Below are positions 32,774 through 40,260 of a stretch of 64,000 nucleotides of DNA, piece after piece. Within the stretch, counting starts at the first letter, position 1. Each line of letters starts with the position of its first letter. The notes under the pieces were generated by a model that ran no database searches, was not told the DNA's origin, and saw only the letters and a list, made by a program, of their open reading frames with translations. The DNA lies in assembly GCA_963524205.1 (NCBI GenBank), contig CAURED010000009.1:1-64000 (forward strand), given 5' to 3'. The position numbers were made by a program, and so were the translations under genes. The stretch is from Aminipila sp963524205 (GTDB taxonomy: Bacteria; Bacillota; Clostridia; Peptostreptococcales; Anaerovoracaceae).

Positions 32774-33004
32774 TTAAGAAAAATCCTTTCTTTCCTCTGA
32801 AACTTTTATCATCCATTGTTCTAGTGCTATTACAGGAATAAGTACCTTAGCCCCTAATTTGAAATATGGAAATCCAGACGCTGGATCATTAACTAGTTTT
32901 CTTATAGATTGTTGTCCCATTCCTGTAATTTCTGCACACTTATTTACAGTAAGTGTTTCTATTCTAGGAACATCATCGATTAGAATCTCTTGGTAACCTG
33001 CCAA
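32774..33004 (-). CDS. helix-turn-helix protein (AlpA/MerR-like)
   Basis: 76 aa from TTG at 33004, with AGGAGGTGAGAGTA upstream. A winged HTH (LTVNKCAEITGMGQQSIRKLVNDPASGFPYFKLGAKVLIPVIALEQWM) of the excisionase/DNA-binding type. Second gene of the early leftward operon, so it may be the prophage excisionase or an early regulator. Confidence 0.72.
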   Translation of the reverse strand: MAGYQEILIDDVPRIETLTVNKCAEITGMGQQSIRKLVNDPASGFPYFKLGAKVLIPVIALEQWMIKVSEERKDFS

Positions 33005-33016
33005 TACTCTCACCTC

Positions 33017-33256
33017 CTAATTATGTATTCTATCAACATTTCGTTGCATTTTTGGGACAAGATTTGCAAAAAAAATTTCTCCTGGATTTTGGATTTGTAG
33101 TTCATCAATTATCTTAATAATTTCTGCAAGCCTAAAATCTCTTGTCCCTAAGAGTTTTCTACTCAAAGAGTTTTCTGACATTCCAATTCTTTTGGCTAAT
33201 TCTGATTGAGACATTCTTTTTTCTGCCATTTTTCCTCTTAAAAGATTTGCATTCAT
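33017..33256 (-). CDS. Cro-like XRE regulator
   Basis: 79 aa with one HTH_3 domain (MAEKRMSQSELAKRIGMSENSLSRKLLGTRDFRLAEIIKIIDEL). It is the first gene of the leftward early operon, divergent from the repressor, the standard Cro position. AAAGGAAGGGAATTTA precedes the ATG. Confidence 0.85.
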   Translation of the reverse strand: MNANLLRGKMAEKRMSQSELAKRIGMSENSLSRKLLGTRDFRLAEIIKIIDELQIQNPGEIFFANLVPKMQRNVDRIHN

Positions 33257-33274
33257 TAAATTCCCTTCCTTTCT

Positions 33275-33384
33275 GTTGCATTTTTGGGATAAAATAAATG
33301 TAGCATTCCCCTTTCAAAAAGTCAACCCATTATTGCAACATTTTTAAAAATAATGTTGCACATTTAACCCAAATGGTGTATTAT
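33275..33384. promoter_or_regulatory. divergent promoters and operator of the prophage lysogeny switch
   Basis: Leftward promoter: TTGACT (33325-33320, minus strand), 17 nt, TACATT (33302-33297). Rightward promoter: TTGCAC (33356-33361), 17 nt, TATTAT (33379-33384). A perfect inverted repeat TGCAACATT (33334-33342) and AATGTTGCA (33352-33360) overlaps the rightward -35, and a further half site GTTGCA is at 33275-33280 just past the leftward -10. These are the likely CI/Cro operators. Confidence 0.8.
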
Positions 33385-33418
33385 CAATATAAATTCTAAA
33401 TCACAAGGAGTGAACAAA

Positions 33419-33805
33419 ATGTCTGATGAATCTATGCGAGAAATCGTAGAGCGAATAAAAAACAGAAGAATAGAGCTTGATTATAGCTTTCAAGATCTTG
33501 CTGACTTAACAGGTATGAGCAAATCTACATTACAGAGATATGAAACTGGTAGTATAAAAAATATTCCTTTAGATAAGCTTAAGGATTTAGCCAAAGCTCT
33601 AAAAGTTACTCCTGAATGGATAATGGGTTGGGAATCTTCTAAACCCAATAATAAATATTATCTTAATGATGACGTTGCAGAAATTGCTCAAGAGATATAT
33701 GAAGATAAAGATCTAAAAATGCTATTTGATGCCTCTAGAAAGGTTAGTAAAGACGATATGCAATTGGTTATTGATATGGTAAAAAGATTAAAGGGTGATG
33801 AATAA
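33419..33805 (+). CDS. CI-like XRE repressor
   Basis: 128 aa from ATG at 33419 (AAGGAG upstream; a GTG nine nt earlier lies in the ribosome site). The HTH is at about residues 8-65 (LDYSFQDLADLTGMSKSTLQRYETGSIKNIPLDKLKDLAKAL); the C-terminal part is a short helical oligomerisation region without a LexA-type protease. The following gene is an ImmA-like metallopeptidase, so induction by proteolysis of the repressor is likely, as in ImmR/ImmA. Confidence 0.87.
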   Translation: MSDESMREIVERIKNRRIELDYSFQDLADLTGMSKSTLQRYETGSIKNIPLDKLKDLAKALKVTPEWIMGWESSKPNNKYYLNDDVAEIAQEIYEDKDLKMLFDASRKVSKDDMQLVIDMVKRLKGDE

Positions 33806-34024
33806 TTGGAATATGTACAGGTGCATCTCATAGACATGCCTACCACAATAAGAGGCCTCACAATATATAATACTGATGATAGCTTTACTATTTTTATAAA
33901 TGCAAAGCTTAACTCTGAAACGCAGATAAAAGCCTATGACCACGAGATGGAGCATATCAACAAGAGAGATTATGATAAAATGTATAGCGTGGATATTTTA
34001 GAAACTTTAAGGCATGCCGGGTAA
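33806..34024 (+). CDS. short ImmA/IrrE-like metallopeptidase
   Basis: 72 aa from TTG at 33806 with GGGTGATGAATAA. The core IKAYDHEMEHINKRDYDK carries HEMEH, a HExxH zinc motif, preceded by RGLTIYNTDDSFTIFINAKL as in ImmA proteins. It follows the repressor at once (stop then TTG), as ImmA does. It is shorter than usual for the family, but the catalytic motif is intact. Confidence 0.8.
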   Translation: MEYVQVHLIDMPTTIRGLTIYNTDDSFTIFINAKLNSETQIKAYDHEMEHINKRDYDKMYSVDILETLRHAG

Positions 34025-34181
34025 ATTTTTAGCCTTAAGATATCTTATTTCAGTTAACGAATTTAAACACTTTAAAATTGATTTGTTAGAATCCATTGAT
34101 AAACTGTCAACAAAGTTAAAAGTTATTGAAATAGAAACAGTATTATACTTTATGGGTTCCCTGCCAATTGGAAGGACATAG
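34014..34181 (+). CDS. possible small protein after ImmA
   Basis: A 55-codon frame (MPGKFLALRYLISVNEFKHF, KIDLLESIDKLSTKLKVIEI, ending MGSLPIGRT) starting inside the end of the ImmA-like gene, with only a weak AAGG upstream. Amphipathic, plausible composition. It may be translationally coupled, or this stretch may be a decayed end of a longer ImmA gene. Confidence 0.35.
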   Translation: MPGKFLALRYLISVNEFKHFKIDLLESIDKLSTKLKVIEIETVLYFMGSLPIGRT

Positions 34182-34213
34182 AACAAAAAGGAATTAAATA
34201 ATAAAACAACAAA

Positions 34214-34233
34214 AGCCCCCATCACTGGGAGCT
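34214..34233 (-). terminator. hairpin before the integrase gene
   Basis: AGCCCCCA-TCAC-TGGGAGCT; read on the minus strand it is followed by TTTTGTTGTTTT, as in a terminator for leftward transcription. The rest of 34182-34351 holds no gene. Confidence 0.45.
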
Positions 34234-34351
34234 AATGTATGAGGTCGTACAAGTACAACCCGATTCGCACTCAAATTGTACCACATACAACCTCTAAAAA
34301 CAATATTTTGGGGGGTGTTTTTGTACCCTTTTTTAGAAAAGAGGTTAAATA

Positions 34352-35545
34352 ATGGCTAATAAAACAAACTATGCAAAAGGTGGAAAAGAATATTATCGTG
34401 TTGTCGGTGATTACGGCCTTAAGGCTGATGGCAGCCGCAATAGAAAAGAATTTTACGGTAAAAATAAAAAAGAGGCTGAGGCAAAAAAAGAAACTTATGA
34501 GGACTCTTTAAAAAGTGGACTAGCAAGTAACTTTGATAAAAGGCTCGTTGGAGAACTTATGCATGAATGGCTTTTTGAAGTAGTCAGGATATCTCCTAAA
34601 ATACGAGTAACTACATTTGAACGATATGAAGGTATTTATAGGAATTATGTAAAATGCTCTGAATTAAACAATTTAAAAGTATCAGAGCTTAAAACTATTA
34701 CCTTTCAAAGGTACTATAATAAGATTTACACAGATGGTAAAACTTCAAGTCAGATAGAAAACCTTAACAAATTACTAAAAAAATTTCTTTTCTATTGTGT
34801 GGATGAAAATTATCTGTTAAAAAATCCTTTACAAAGTAAAAGTCTAAGCATTCCTGGTAAAAATGAATTAAAAGAAATGAGTGAACTTGATGACGATCTA
34901 GACATTGTAGTTTTCACTAATGAAGAAATTGATAAGCTAAAAAATGGTTTAAAGCAGAATAGCTTAAGGTTGCTTGTACTTCTTGCAATAGGTACAGGTT
35001 GTCGTCTTGGTGAACTACTTGCTTTAACTTGGGAAGATATATATGACGGAGCTGTTCACATAAATAAAAGTTCTAAGTACGCCACTATCATCGAGGCTGA
35101 TGGCAGCAGGAAAAGTAAATTTGTGCTTTTGCCACCAAAGACTAAATCTAGTTATAGAACTGTTCCATACCCTACAGTACTGGAATCAGAGTTTAACAAG
35201 CACAAAGCATTACAAGCACGAGAGAAACTATCTACAGGGCCATTATATGCGACAACCGAATTAGGATTTATATTTAAAACAAGTACTGGTCTGCCTCTCG
35301 ACGCACGAAATATTAGAAGAGCCTGGCAACGACTGCTTAACAATTCAGGTGTAGAATATAAAAAATTTCACGGCCTGAGGCATACGTTTGCTACTAAACT
35401 ATTTGAACGTGATATAAAGCCCAAAACTGTGCAGAAGCTGATGGGACATTCAAGCTTGAATGTAACAATGAATATATACACTCACGTTATGCCAAAAGAA
35501 AAAGAAAATGCTGTAGAGGTTCTAAATTCAATTGTTTCAATGTAG
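34352..35545 (+). CDS. int: prophage tyrosine integrase
   Basis: 397 aa. An N-terminal arm-binding domain (MANKTNYAKGGKEYYRVVG...EFYGKNKKEAEAKKETYE), a SAM-like core-binding domain at about 65-165, and a catalytic domain. Catalytic residues: Arg in GTGCRLGELLAL, Lys in PPKTKSSYRTVP, His-x-x-Arg in FHGLRHTFA, His in LMGHSS, and nucleophile Tyr in MNIYTHV. AAAGAGGTTAAATA precedes the ATG. It lies 128 bp from att copy 2 and reads toward it. It integrates and, with an excisionase, excises the prophage at tRNA-Arg. Confidence 0.93.
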   Translation: MANKTNYAKGGKEYYRVVGDYGLKADGSRNRKEFYGKNKKEAEAKKETYEDSLKSGLASNFDKRLVGELMHEWLFEVVRISPKIRVTTFERYEGIYRNYVKCSELNNLKVSELKTITFQRYYNKIYTDGKTSSQIENLNKLLKKFLFYCVDENYLLKNPLQSKSLSIPGKNELKEMSELDDDLDIVVFTNEEIDKLKNGLKQNSLRLLVLLAIGTGCRLGELLALTWEDIYDGAVHINKSSKYATIIEADGSRKSKFVLLPPKTKSSYRTVPYPTVLESEFNKHKALQAREKLSTGPLYATTELGFIFKTSTGLPLDARNIRRAWQRLLNNSGVEYKKFHGLRHTFATKLFERDIKPKTVQKLMGHSSLNVTMNIYTHVMPKEKENAVEVLNSIVSM

Positions 35546-35550
35546 AAAAA

Positions 35551-35579
35551 TTCCCACCAAATTCCCACCAAAGTTATAA
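35551..35579. repeat. integrase arm-type site, prophage right end
   Basis: Tandem TTCCCACCA units plus AAGTTATAA, the partner of 1135-1163. It lies 6 nt after the integrase stop. A second direct repeat, AAAACTTGC twice, follows at about 35589-35606. Confidence 0.65.
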
Positions 35580-35673
35580 AAATCAATAAAAACTTGCAAA
35601 AACTTGCAGTAATAAAATATTGAAATCTAGCCGTTTTATTATTTTATAAAGACTTATAAAATAGCTATTTTCA

Positions 35674-35715
35674 AATATGAAGGTCGGGGGTTCGAATCCC
35701 TCATGGCGCACCAAA
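35674..35715 (+). repeat. att copy 2: junction of prophage and satellite-like element
   Basis: The 42 bp tRNA 3'-end core shared with 1042-1083. It serves as attR of the prophage and attL of the second element. Confidence 0.88.
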
Positions 35716-35725
35716 ACCATTGAAA

Positions 35726-35770
35726 AATACACGTTCTTGCAATTATGTAAGAACGTGTATTTTAGTTTTT
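35726..35770 (+). terminator. terminator carried by the second element
   Basis: AATACACGTTCTT pairs with AAGAACGTGTATT over 13 bp with a 10 nt loop, followed by TTAGTTTTT. It would terminate tRNA-Arg transcription when this element sits next to the tRNA. It differs in sequence from the prophage and host terminators. Confidence 0.75.
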
Positions 35771-35786
35771 AACCACTTTTTAACCA
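35769..35786. repeat. arm-type site of the second element, left
   Basis: TTAACCACTTTTTAACCA, matching 44832-44849 at 17 of 18 positions at the other end of the element. Same logic as the arm sites of the prophage but a different sequence, fitting its different integrase. Confidence 0.6.
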
Positions 35787-35899
35787 CTTTCGACATAATA
35801 AGCCACTTTTTATTGAATTATTTTTAAGCCTCTGTTATACTTTGTCTAGTGCTATCGGAGACACGGTAGGCGGTTATGCCCTTGCGAGGGGGTGATGCT

Positions 35900-35989
35900 A
35901 TGAATATAACTTTAACAGAGCTGATAGCCTTTACAGGCTTGATATTCGTTATTGTTGATGTTACATACAAAATCACAAAAAAGAAATAA
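35900..35989 (+). CDS. holin-like type I toxin peptide
   Basis: 29 aa: MNITLTELIAFTGLIFVIVD, then VTYKITKKK. It has a short polar start, one membrane helix and a basic tail. This matches the TxpA/Fst-like holin-like toxin group. A strong ribosome site GAGGGGGTGATGCT precedes the ATG. The mRNA leader folds as CTATCG/CGGTAG, and a 3' hairpin (35984-36021) follows. Membrane depolarisation is the known action of the group. It probably stabilises the element. Confidence 0.8.
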   Translation: MNITLTELIAFTGLIFVIVDVTYKITKKK

Positions 35990-36021
35990 TCGCCCCAGCT
36001 ACCAACTTAGGCGATTATTTT
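35984..36021. terminator. bidirectional terminator of the type I toxin locus
   Basis: AAATAATCGCC and GGCGATTATTT form an 11 bp stem. It is followed by TT on the plus strand and by TCTTTTTT on the minus strand, so it can end both the toxin mRNA and a convergent antisense RNA. Confidence 0.7.
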
Positions 36022-36070
36022 AACGTAATCTAATATTTTGGCATACCGCTTATCGGTAGCACTTTTTTAT
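35984..36070 (-). ncRNA. candidate antitoxin RNA
   Basis: On the minus strand an extended -10 (TATGGTATAAT, with TATAAT at 36082-36077) would start an RNA near 36070 that runs into the toxin 3' region and ends in the shared hairpin. Its 5' end (GTGCTACCGATAAGCGGTA) folds as TACCG/CGGTA and resembles the toxin mRNA leader GTGCTATCGGAGACACGGTA, as in par-type convergent pairs. Ends are approximate. Confidence 0.6.
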
Positions 36071-36252
36071 GTCTTGATTATACCATACTCCGCAGAAAAA
36101 TAACACAATATTTTTATTTGCTCTGCTTGATTTCGAACATCAATCTTTGTAAATCAGTAAATTTCAACGTTTTATTATATTCTCATTTAACATATTAAGC
36201 ACAATTGATTAATAAAGTTACTCTAAATATTTTTATTTAACTTGATAAAATA

Positions 36253-37413
36253 TTATAATTTAATCCTTGCAATGGGGAGTTTCTCTATTGCATTTCTTTT
36301 ATCTTCATCATCAACGTTAATATAATACTTAGCAGTTACGTTTATGCTACTGTGCCCCATGAGCTGATAAGCCACCTGCAACTTAACGCCATTTTTGGCA
36401 AGATTACTGCAGAACGTTCTTCGGTATGTGTGAAATTCTTTATACTCTACACCAATCTTTTTATAATACCTTTCACAAGCTCTAGTAATATTGCGCCTAT
36501 AATAAAAATTCCCTGAAGCCGTGGTAAATATATATTCTGTCCTATACCCATTTTTAAGCATTTCAGCTTTATGCCAGCTTTGATGCTGCTCTAACTCTGA
36601 CATGACCAAATCAGGAACTGGAATGCTCCTGTTTGAGCTAGAAGTCTTAGTTTCTGCTATCTGAAAGGTGTATTCTGTAGTTTCATTTTGCTTTATTTTA
36701 GTATCAAGACTTAATTGCTTTGATATGTTTACTATGCCATTACAAATATCGGTGTATTTTAATGCCAGCAATTCAGAAAGCCGACAACCTGTGTATGATG
36801 CCATTACAATTAAAAATCTGATTCGGTTTTCCCCAAGATTAGTTAATATCTTTTCAAGTTCTTCATCTGTCCAAACAACAACCTCTTGATTATTTTTCTT
36901 TGAATTTTTCTGTTTTGCGGGAATCACGAGTCCATCAGTCATATTCCTAGATAGTCCCTGGTGCTGTAGATATTTATAAAAATGCCCCATGACATTATGA
37001 ATAGATTTTAAAATTGACTGCGAACAATCAACTTCATTGTAAAATTTTTGAATATCTGCTGTTTGCACATCATTCAATAAATTTCCTGAAAGAAAAGATG
37101 GCTTTATATATAGTCGATATGCAGACTCGTATTTTTCCCTAGTTCCATTTGCAAACCTAGTATCAATAACTAAGACCTGATAAACAAAAAAATCAAAGGC
37201 AATCCCAAAATATTGTTTTGTATCTTTGGGCATTCCTAATTTTTTACTTTCTTGAAATTCCTGATACTGACGTTCGGCATCCGATTTGTTTTTTCCGTAG
37301 AAAGGCTTTATATCATCTACCCATAAGCCTTCTTTATTCAGCTTTACACCTACTTTTCGCCTTATGCGATAATAAGCCTTGCCATTAATAACACAGTTGG
37401 TTTTACTAGCCAT
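36253..37413 (-). CDS. int: tyrosine integrase of the second element
   Basis: 386 aa, related to the prophage integrase throughout (MASKTNCVINGKAYYRIRR, FYGKNKSDAERQYQEF). Catalytic residues: Arg in YTGCRLSELLAL, Lys in AETKTSSSNRSIP, His-x-x-Arg in FHTYRRTFC (usual LRHT is changed to YRRT), His in LMGHSS and Tyr in AKYYINV. The gene reads toward att copy 2, but leftward. So the two integrases face the same core from opposite sides. The 260 bp between toxin locus and stop codon shows nothing further. Confidence 0.9.
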   Translation of the reverse strand: MASKTNCVINGKAYYRIRRKVGVKLNKEGLWVDDIKPFYGKNKSDAERQYQEFQESKKLGMPKDTKQYFGIAFDFFVYQVLVIDTRFANGTREKYESAYRLYIKPSFLSGNLLNDVQTADIQKFYNEVDCSQSILKSIHNVMGHFYKYLQHQGLSRNMTDGLVIPAKQKNSKKNNQEVVVWTDEELEKILTNLGENRIRFLIVMASYTGCRLSELLALKYTDICNGIVNISKQLSLDTKIKQNETTEYTFQIAETKTSSSNRSIPVPDLVMSELEQHQSWHKAEMLKNGYRTEYIFTTASGNFYYRRNITRACERYYKKIGVEYKEFHTYRRTFCSNLAKNGVKLQVAYQLMGHSSINVTAKYYINVDDEDKRNAIEKLPIARIKL

Positions 37414-37416
37414 ATA

Positions 37417-37878
37417 TTATTCCTCTTTAGATTCAATAATTTTAAATATTTTGGGAAGAAAAGTATCGAACATTTTGATTATGCGTTCCCTTTCTTCATA
37501 GCTCACAAGTTTACTCTCATGCTTTTTAGGAGCAGTAACCTTTATTCTATACTCATCTTCATCCTCAGAAAGGACAACGTCACATTTTAACTTAGTTGAA
37601 TAAAACTCTAAAATTACATTACAATCAAATTGTTTTTGAGCTAGTTGGTCTGACAGCTCATAGTCAAAAATTGATAGTATTTCACCAAACGAAGTCTCTA
37701 AGGCATCACTTAGCTTTATAAGCTGTTCTATTTTAGGATATCTTTCCCCACGTTCATATTTTTTTATTGTAACTTCCGCAAGAGAAGCTTTTTCTGCTAA
37801 TTGTTTTTGAGTTAGTTTTAATTCTTTCCGCTTTTGCTTTATATAATTTGCAAGCGGTCGAGTACTAGGTTGGCACAT
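37417..37878 (-). CDS. XRE-family repressor of the second element
   Basis: 153 aa from ATG at 37878 (AAAGGAGAAAACT). The HTH is at about residues 12-65 (RKELKLTQKQLAEKASLAEVTIKKYERGERYPKIEQLIKLSDAL). The C-terminal domain includes LKCDVVLSEDEDEYRIKVTAPKK. It is divergent from the Cro-like gene and 3 nt upstream of the integrase, hence co-transcribed with it. In satellites this would be the master repressor controlled by the helper phage. Confidence 0.82.
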   Translation of the reverse strand: MCQPSTRPLANYIKQKRKELKLTQKQLAEKASLAEVTIKKYERGERYPKIEQLIKLSDALETSFGEILSIFDYELSDQLAQKQFDCNVILEFYSTKLKCDVVLSEDEDEYRIKVTAPKKHESKLVSYEERERIIKMFDTFLPKIFKIIESKEE

Positions 37879-37930
37879 AGTTTTCTCCTTTTCTGAGAAA
37901 TACAATTTTTTTATATTATTTTATCACAAA

Positions 37931-38029
37931 AGGATACAGATGTACATAAAAGCATTTTTATATGTTTCCTCTTGACATATACTTTTGTATCCGTTATTCT
38001 ATTGTCAACACAAGGATACCGACGTATAC
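37931..38029. promoter_or_regulatory. switch region of the second element: operators and promoter
   Basis: Three copies of GGATAC-N5-GTAYA: 37932-37946, 38014-38029 and, inverted, 37979-37992. The inverted copy lies within the 17 nt spacer of a strong rightward promoter, TTGACA (37972-37977) and TATTCT (37995-38000). Repressor or Cro binding there would block the promoter of the Cro-xis-rep operon. Confidence 0.78.
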
Positions 38030-38059
38030 TTTTATTAATCTTAAAGAGGGTGTAAAATC

Positions 38060-38287
38060 ATGAAATTAGACAAAGAACGCTTTGAAATAGCGTTAGCAAA
38101 TCAAAACTTATTAGTACAAGAACTTTGTGATAATGCGGGCATTACGCGTGCTTCTTTAAATTTAGCACTAAAGGGGAAACGGACACCACGCCCGCAAACC
38201 ATTGGCAAAATAGCTCGTGCCTTAAATGTTCCTGTAGAACAAATAATAAAACAGGAGGTATCAGTTGATGAATGTACTGGCAGATAA
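38060..38287 (+). CDS. Cro-like XRE regulator of the second element
   Basis: 75 aa, HTH_3 (NQNLLVQELCDNAGITRASLNLALKGKRTPRPQTIGKIARALNVPVEQII). First gene of the rightward operon. AAAGAGGGTGTAAAATC precedes the ATG. Confidence 0.82.
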   Translation: MKLDKERFEIALANQNLLVQELCDNAGITRASLNLALKGKRTPRPQTIGKIARALNVPVEQIIKQEVSVDECTGR

Positions 38288-38501
38288 TATTTTCCCAACA
38301 GATGCACCATTTATTATATCTAAACTTAGGCAAGATGCAGAAAATCATGGCTATAGGTTGCGTAGTTCAGGAGAAAACTATTTCATATTTTGGGGTGAAA
38401 ATGGCTATTTAAGTAAAATTAGTTATGATGTGTGTAGCAAACAAATAACAGAAATTCAACTAGAGGGGGTGAAAAAATTATGGTCAGACTACGAACTGTA
38501 G
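38268..38501 (+). CDS. small protein of the xis-rep operon
   Basis: 77 aa from ATG at 38268 (AGGAGGTATCAGTTG). MNVLADNIFPTDAPFIISKL, then RLRSSGENYFIFWGENGYLSKISYD. Unknown family. Overlaps its neighbours on both sides by about 20 nt, indicating translational coupling. Confidence 0.65.
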   Translation: MNVLADNIFPTDAPFIISKLRQDAENHGYRLRSSGENYFIFWGENGYLSKISYDVCSKQITEIQLEGVKKLWSDYEL

Positions 38502-38671
38502 AACAAGCGTATCAAGATATAAAGGCAGTTGATGAAAATAGCTCTATCACAAGAAACTACATACGTTCGCTAGCCAATTCAGGAAAAATTCCAGCCCATA
38601 AGTCAGGTCGTAAGTTACTTGTCAACATGGACAGCCTTGAGAATTATTTAGAGCATGGTGATGAAGCATGA
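38480..38671 (+). CDS. excisionase-like HTH protein
   Basis: 63 aa with a MerR/AlpA-type DNA-binding fold: TVEQAYQDIKAVDENSSITRNYIRSLANSGKIPAHKSGRKLLVNMDSLENYL. The pattern of recognition helix followed by GRKLLVNMDSLE is usual for excisionases. GAGGGGGTGAAAAAATT precedes the ATG. It overlaps the initiator gene by 4 nt. Confidence 0.78.
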   Translation: MVRLRTVEQAYQDIKAVDENSSITRNYIRSLANSGKIPAHKSGRKLLVNMDSLENYLEHGDEA

Positions 38672-39297
38672 GAAAAACAAAACGATATTATTGGATTAAG
38701 TTGCCAGAAGATTTTTTTGAAAATGAAGCTGTTGAATGGTTAGAAGAACAAGAAAATGGTAAGACATATTGCTTATTTTTTTTAAAACTATGCCTTAAGT
38801 GCATAAATTCTGATGGGATTTTAATCAGGAAAGTAGGTAAATTGCTAGTTCCTTATGAAGCAAGCAAACTAGCTGAGATAACAAAAACTCCTATAGATAC
38901 GGTGATTATTGCATTAGAACTTTTAAAAAATATTGGGTTAATTGAAATCTATCAGAATGGAGAAATATATATACCTAGCGTCAAAGAGTTGGTAGGCTCT
39001 GAAACCACTGATGCTGTTAGAATGAGAAAAAAACGTCAGCAGAGAACGAATGTTACTGAACCACTGAAAATTACAGAGGTTAAAGGACTGGGGGAACAAT
39101 GTTCGGACAATGTTCGAAATTTGTCCGAAAAACGTTCTATAGATATAGATAAAGAATTATTATTATCTTACGATAATAATAATAATTCTTTAGATATAAG
39201 TAACTTTAATAATAATCTAGAACATGTTAAGAAAAGTGAAATGCCTGTGGAAACTAGAGCTATAATAGCAGAGATAAAGAAAAACCTAACAAAATAG
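38668..39297 (+). CDS. phage replisome organiser N-terminal type initiator
   Basis: 209 aa. Residues 1-120 match the phage replisome organiser N-terminal domain (YWIKLPEDFFENEAVEWLEEQENGKTYCLFFLKLCLKCINSDG, LVPYEASKLAEITKTPIDTVIIALELLKNIGLIEI), a winged helix. The C-terminal part is low in complexity (DNNNNSLDISNFNNN) and lacks the DnaD-type domain of longer homologues. It probably binds origin repeats within its own gene. Confidence 0.82.
   Translation: MRKTKRYYWIKLPEDFFENEAVEWLEEQENGKTYCLFFLKLCLKCINSDGILIRKVGKLLVPYEASKLAEITKTPIDTVIIALELLKNIGLIEIYQNGEIYIPSVKELVGSETTDAVRMRKKRQQRTNVTEPLKITEVKGLGEQCSDNVRNLSEKRSIDIDKELLLSYDNNNNSLDISNFNNNLEHVKKSEMPVETRAIIAEIKKNLTK
39102..39191 (+). other. candidate replication origin inside the initiator gene
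   Basis: TTCGGACAA (39102-39110) and TTGTCCGAA (39121-39129) form a perfect inverted repeat with 10 nt between. A long AT-rich inverted repeat follows (39151-39191), with AAAGAATTATTATTATC on the left and GATAATAATAATAATTCTTT on the right. Repeats plus an AT-rich unwinding stretch inside a rep gene are typical of phage origins. Confidence 0.5.
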
Positions 39298-39333
39298 CAA
39301 CTCAAAGTATGCTATTACTTATAAAAAATAAAA

Positions 39334-39373
39334 ATAATCGGGTTTACTCCCTAGTAAGAATTAACCCGATTAT
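39334..39373 (+). terminator. hairpin after the initiator gene
   Basis: ATAATCGGGTT/AACCCGATTAT, an 11 bp stem without a clear T-tract. A second hairpin, CCTTGCAATGC (39388-39398) with GCAATGCAAGG (39421-39431), follows. They separate the rep operon from the next small genes; the second may be regulatory. Confidence 0.5.
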
Positions 39374-39458
39374 AAGCAAAACGTAAGCCTTGCAATGCTG
39401 ATTATATCCAACATTCAATCGCAATGCAAGGTCAATATTTGGAAAGGGATGATATAAA

Positions 39459-39749
39459 ATGGGATATATGTTAGACAGCATTTTTAGAAAGTGTGAATTT
39501 GTAAACGGTGACGTTCACAGGCTATTTGATGATATTGAAATAATTCAATGGGATACTAAAATAAAACAGGAAGTACAAGACTTTAAACAAAACTTGACAG
39601 ATGAGGATCTAAAAATTAAATTTGAATCTTTTTGTAATTTAGTTGATGATTTATTAAACACAAGAGACGCATATTTATGTAGTTTATTAGTTCAACAAGG
39701 CATGACTATAAACATGCGTTTAATCACTGAGATATTATCAGGTAAATAA
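39459..39749 (+). CDS. hypothetical helical protein
   Basis: 96 aa, helical and acidic (FRKCEFVNGDVHRLFDDIEIIQWDTKIKQEVQDFKQNLTDEDL...). GGAAAGGGATGATATAAA precedes the ATG. No family recognised. Together with the next gene it sits where satellites keep helper-interference or packaging genes. Confidence 0.62.
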   Translation: MGYMLDSIFRKCEFVNGDVHRLFDDIEIIQWDTKIKQEVQDFKQNLTDEDLKIKFESFCNLVDDLLNTRDAYLCSLLVQQGMTINMRLITEILSGK

Positions 39750-39793
39750 AATCATTTATCAATACACTGCTGAATTAACAAAGGATTTACAGA

Positions 39794-40087
39794 ATGAATA
39801 CTTTAAAAAATATATCTCAGAAAAGCATTGCAGCTTTAATAGAGGCAATATCTACATTGTCTCAAATTTCAACTCTGTCAGATTTTGATATAGGTATAAT
39901 CCAAGGTCGTATATCATGTTGTTTCGAACTTTGTGAGACCAATAATCTATTAAAAAACAAAATTGTTTTTATGTATCTTTTTCTCCCCTACAAAGAGCAA
40001 CAACATATAAAGAAAATGGTGGATAGCATGAAAATTCAAAATGGAAATACTGATAATAAAATTATTGACTTTCGACAAAATTCCTAA
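39794..40087 (+). CDS. hypothetical helical protein
   Basis: 97 aa, helical (NISQKSIAALIEAISTLSQISTLSDFDIGIIQGRISCCFELCETNNL). AAAGGATTTACAGA precedes the ATG. No family recognised. A perfect 10 bp inverted repeat TTTCGACAAA/TTTGTCGAAA (40070-40099) spans its stop codon. Confidence 0.62.
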   Translation: MNTLKNISQKSIAALIEAISTLSQISTLSDFDIGIIQGRISCCFELCETNNLLKNKIVFMYLFLPYKEQQHIKKMVDSMKIQNGNTDNKIIDFRQNS

Positions 40088-40260
40088 AGTTTGTCGAAAA
40101 TTAAGTGACCTAGATTCGGTTTTCAGCTTGGATAATAGCATTCTTACATGTTACCATGCAATTAATATAAAAGTTTCTAATTCCGTCTATTTTCGGCTTT
40201 ATAAGCAGAAATTTTAACATGATATATCTTATGCAATAGAAAAATATGGAGGAAATCATT

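Larger units (their letters stand above)
1084..35673. mobile_element. complete-looking siphovirus-type prophage in tRNA-Arg
   Basis: It is bounded by identical att cores and contains, on the minus strand, packaging genes (small and large terminase), portal, prohead protease, HK97-type capsid, head-tail joining genes, major tail protein, frameshifted tail chaperone, tape measure, Dit, tail tip and fibres, XkdX, endolysin and holin. A divergent lysogeny switch lies at 33.0-34.0 kb and a plus-strand integrase at the right end. No essential structural module is visibly missing or broken. The tape measure of about 680 aa predicts a short to medium non-contractile tail. Confidence 0.93.

Noticed and set aside
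34007..34225. 72-codon minus-strand frame after the ImmA-like gene
   Set aside because: It lies opposite the ImmA end and a better plus-strand frame, with no promoter or ribosome site seen.
39459..40087. Terminase small subunit of a phage-inducible island in the second element
   Set aside because: Neither small protein shows a terminase-type HTH or any motif; so the satellite call remains tentative.
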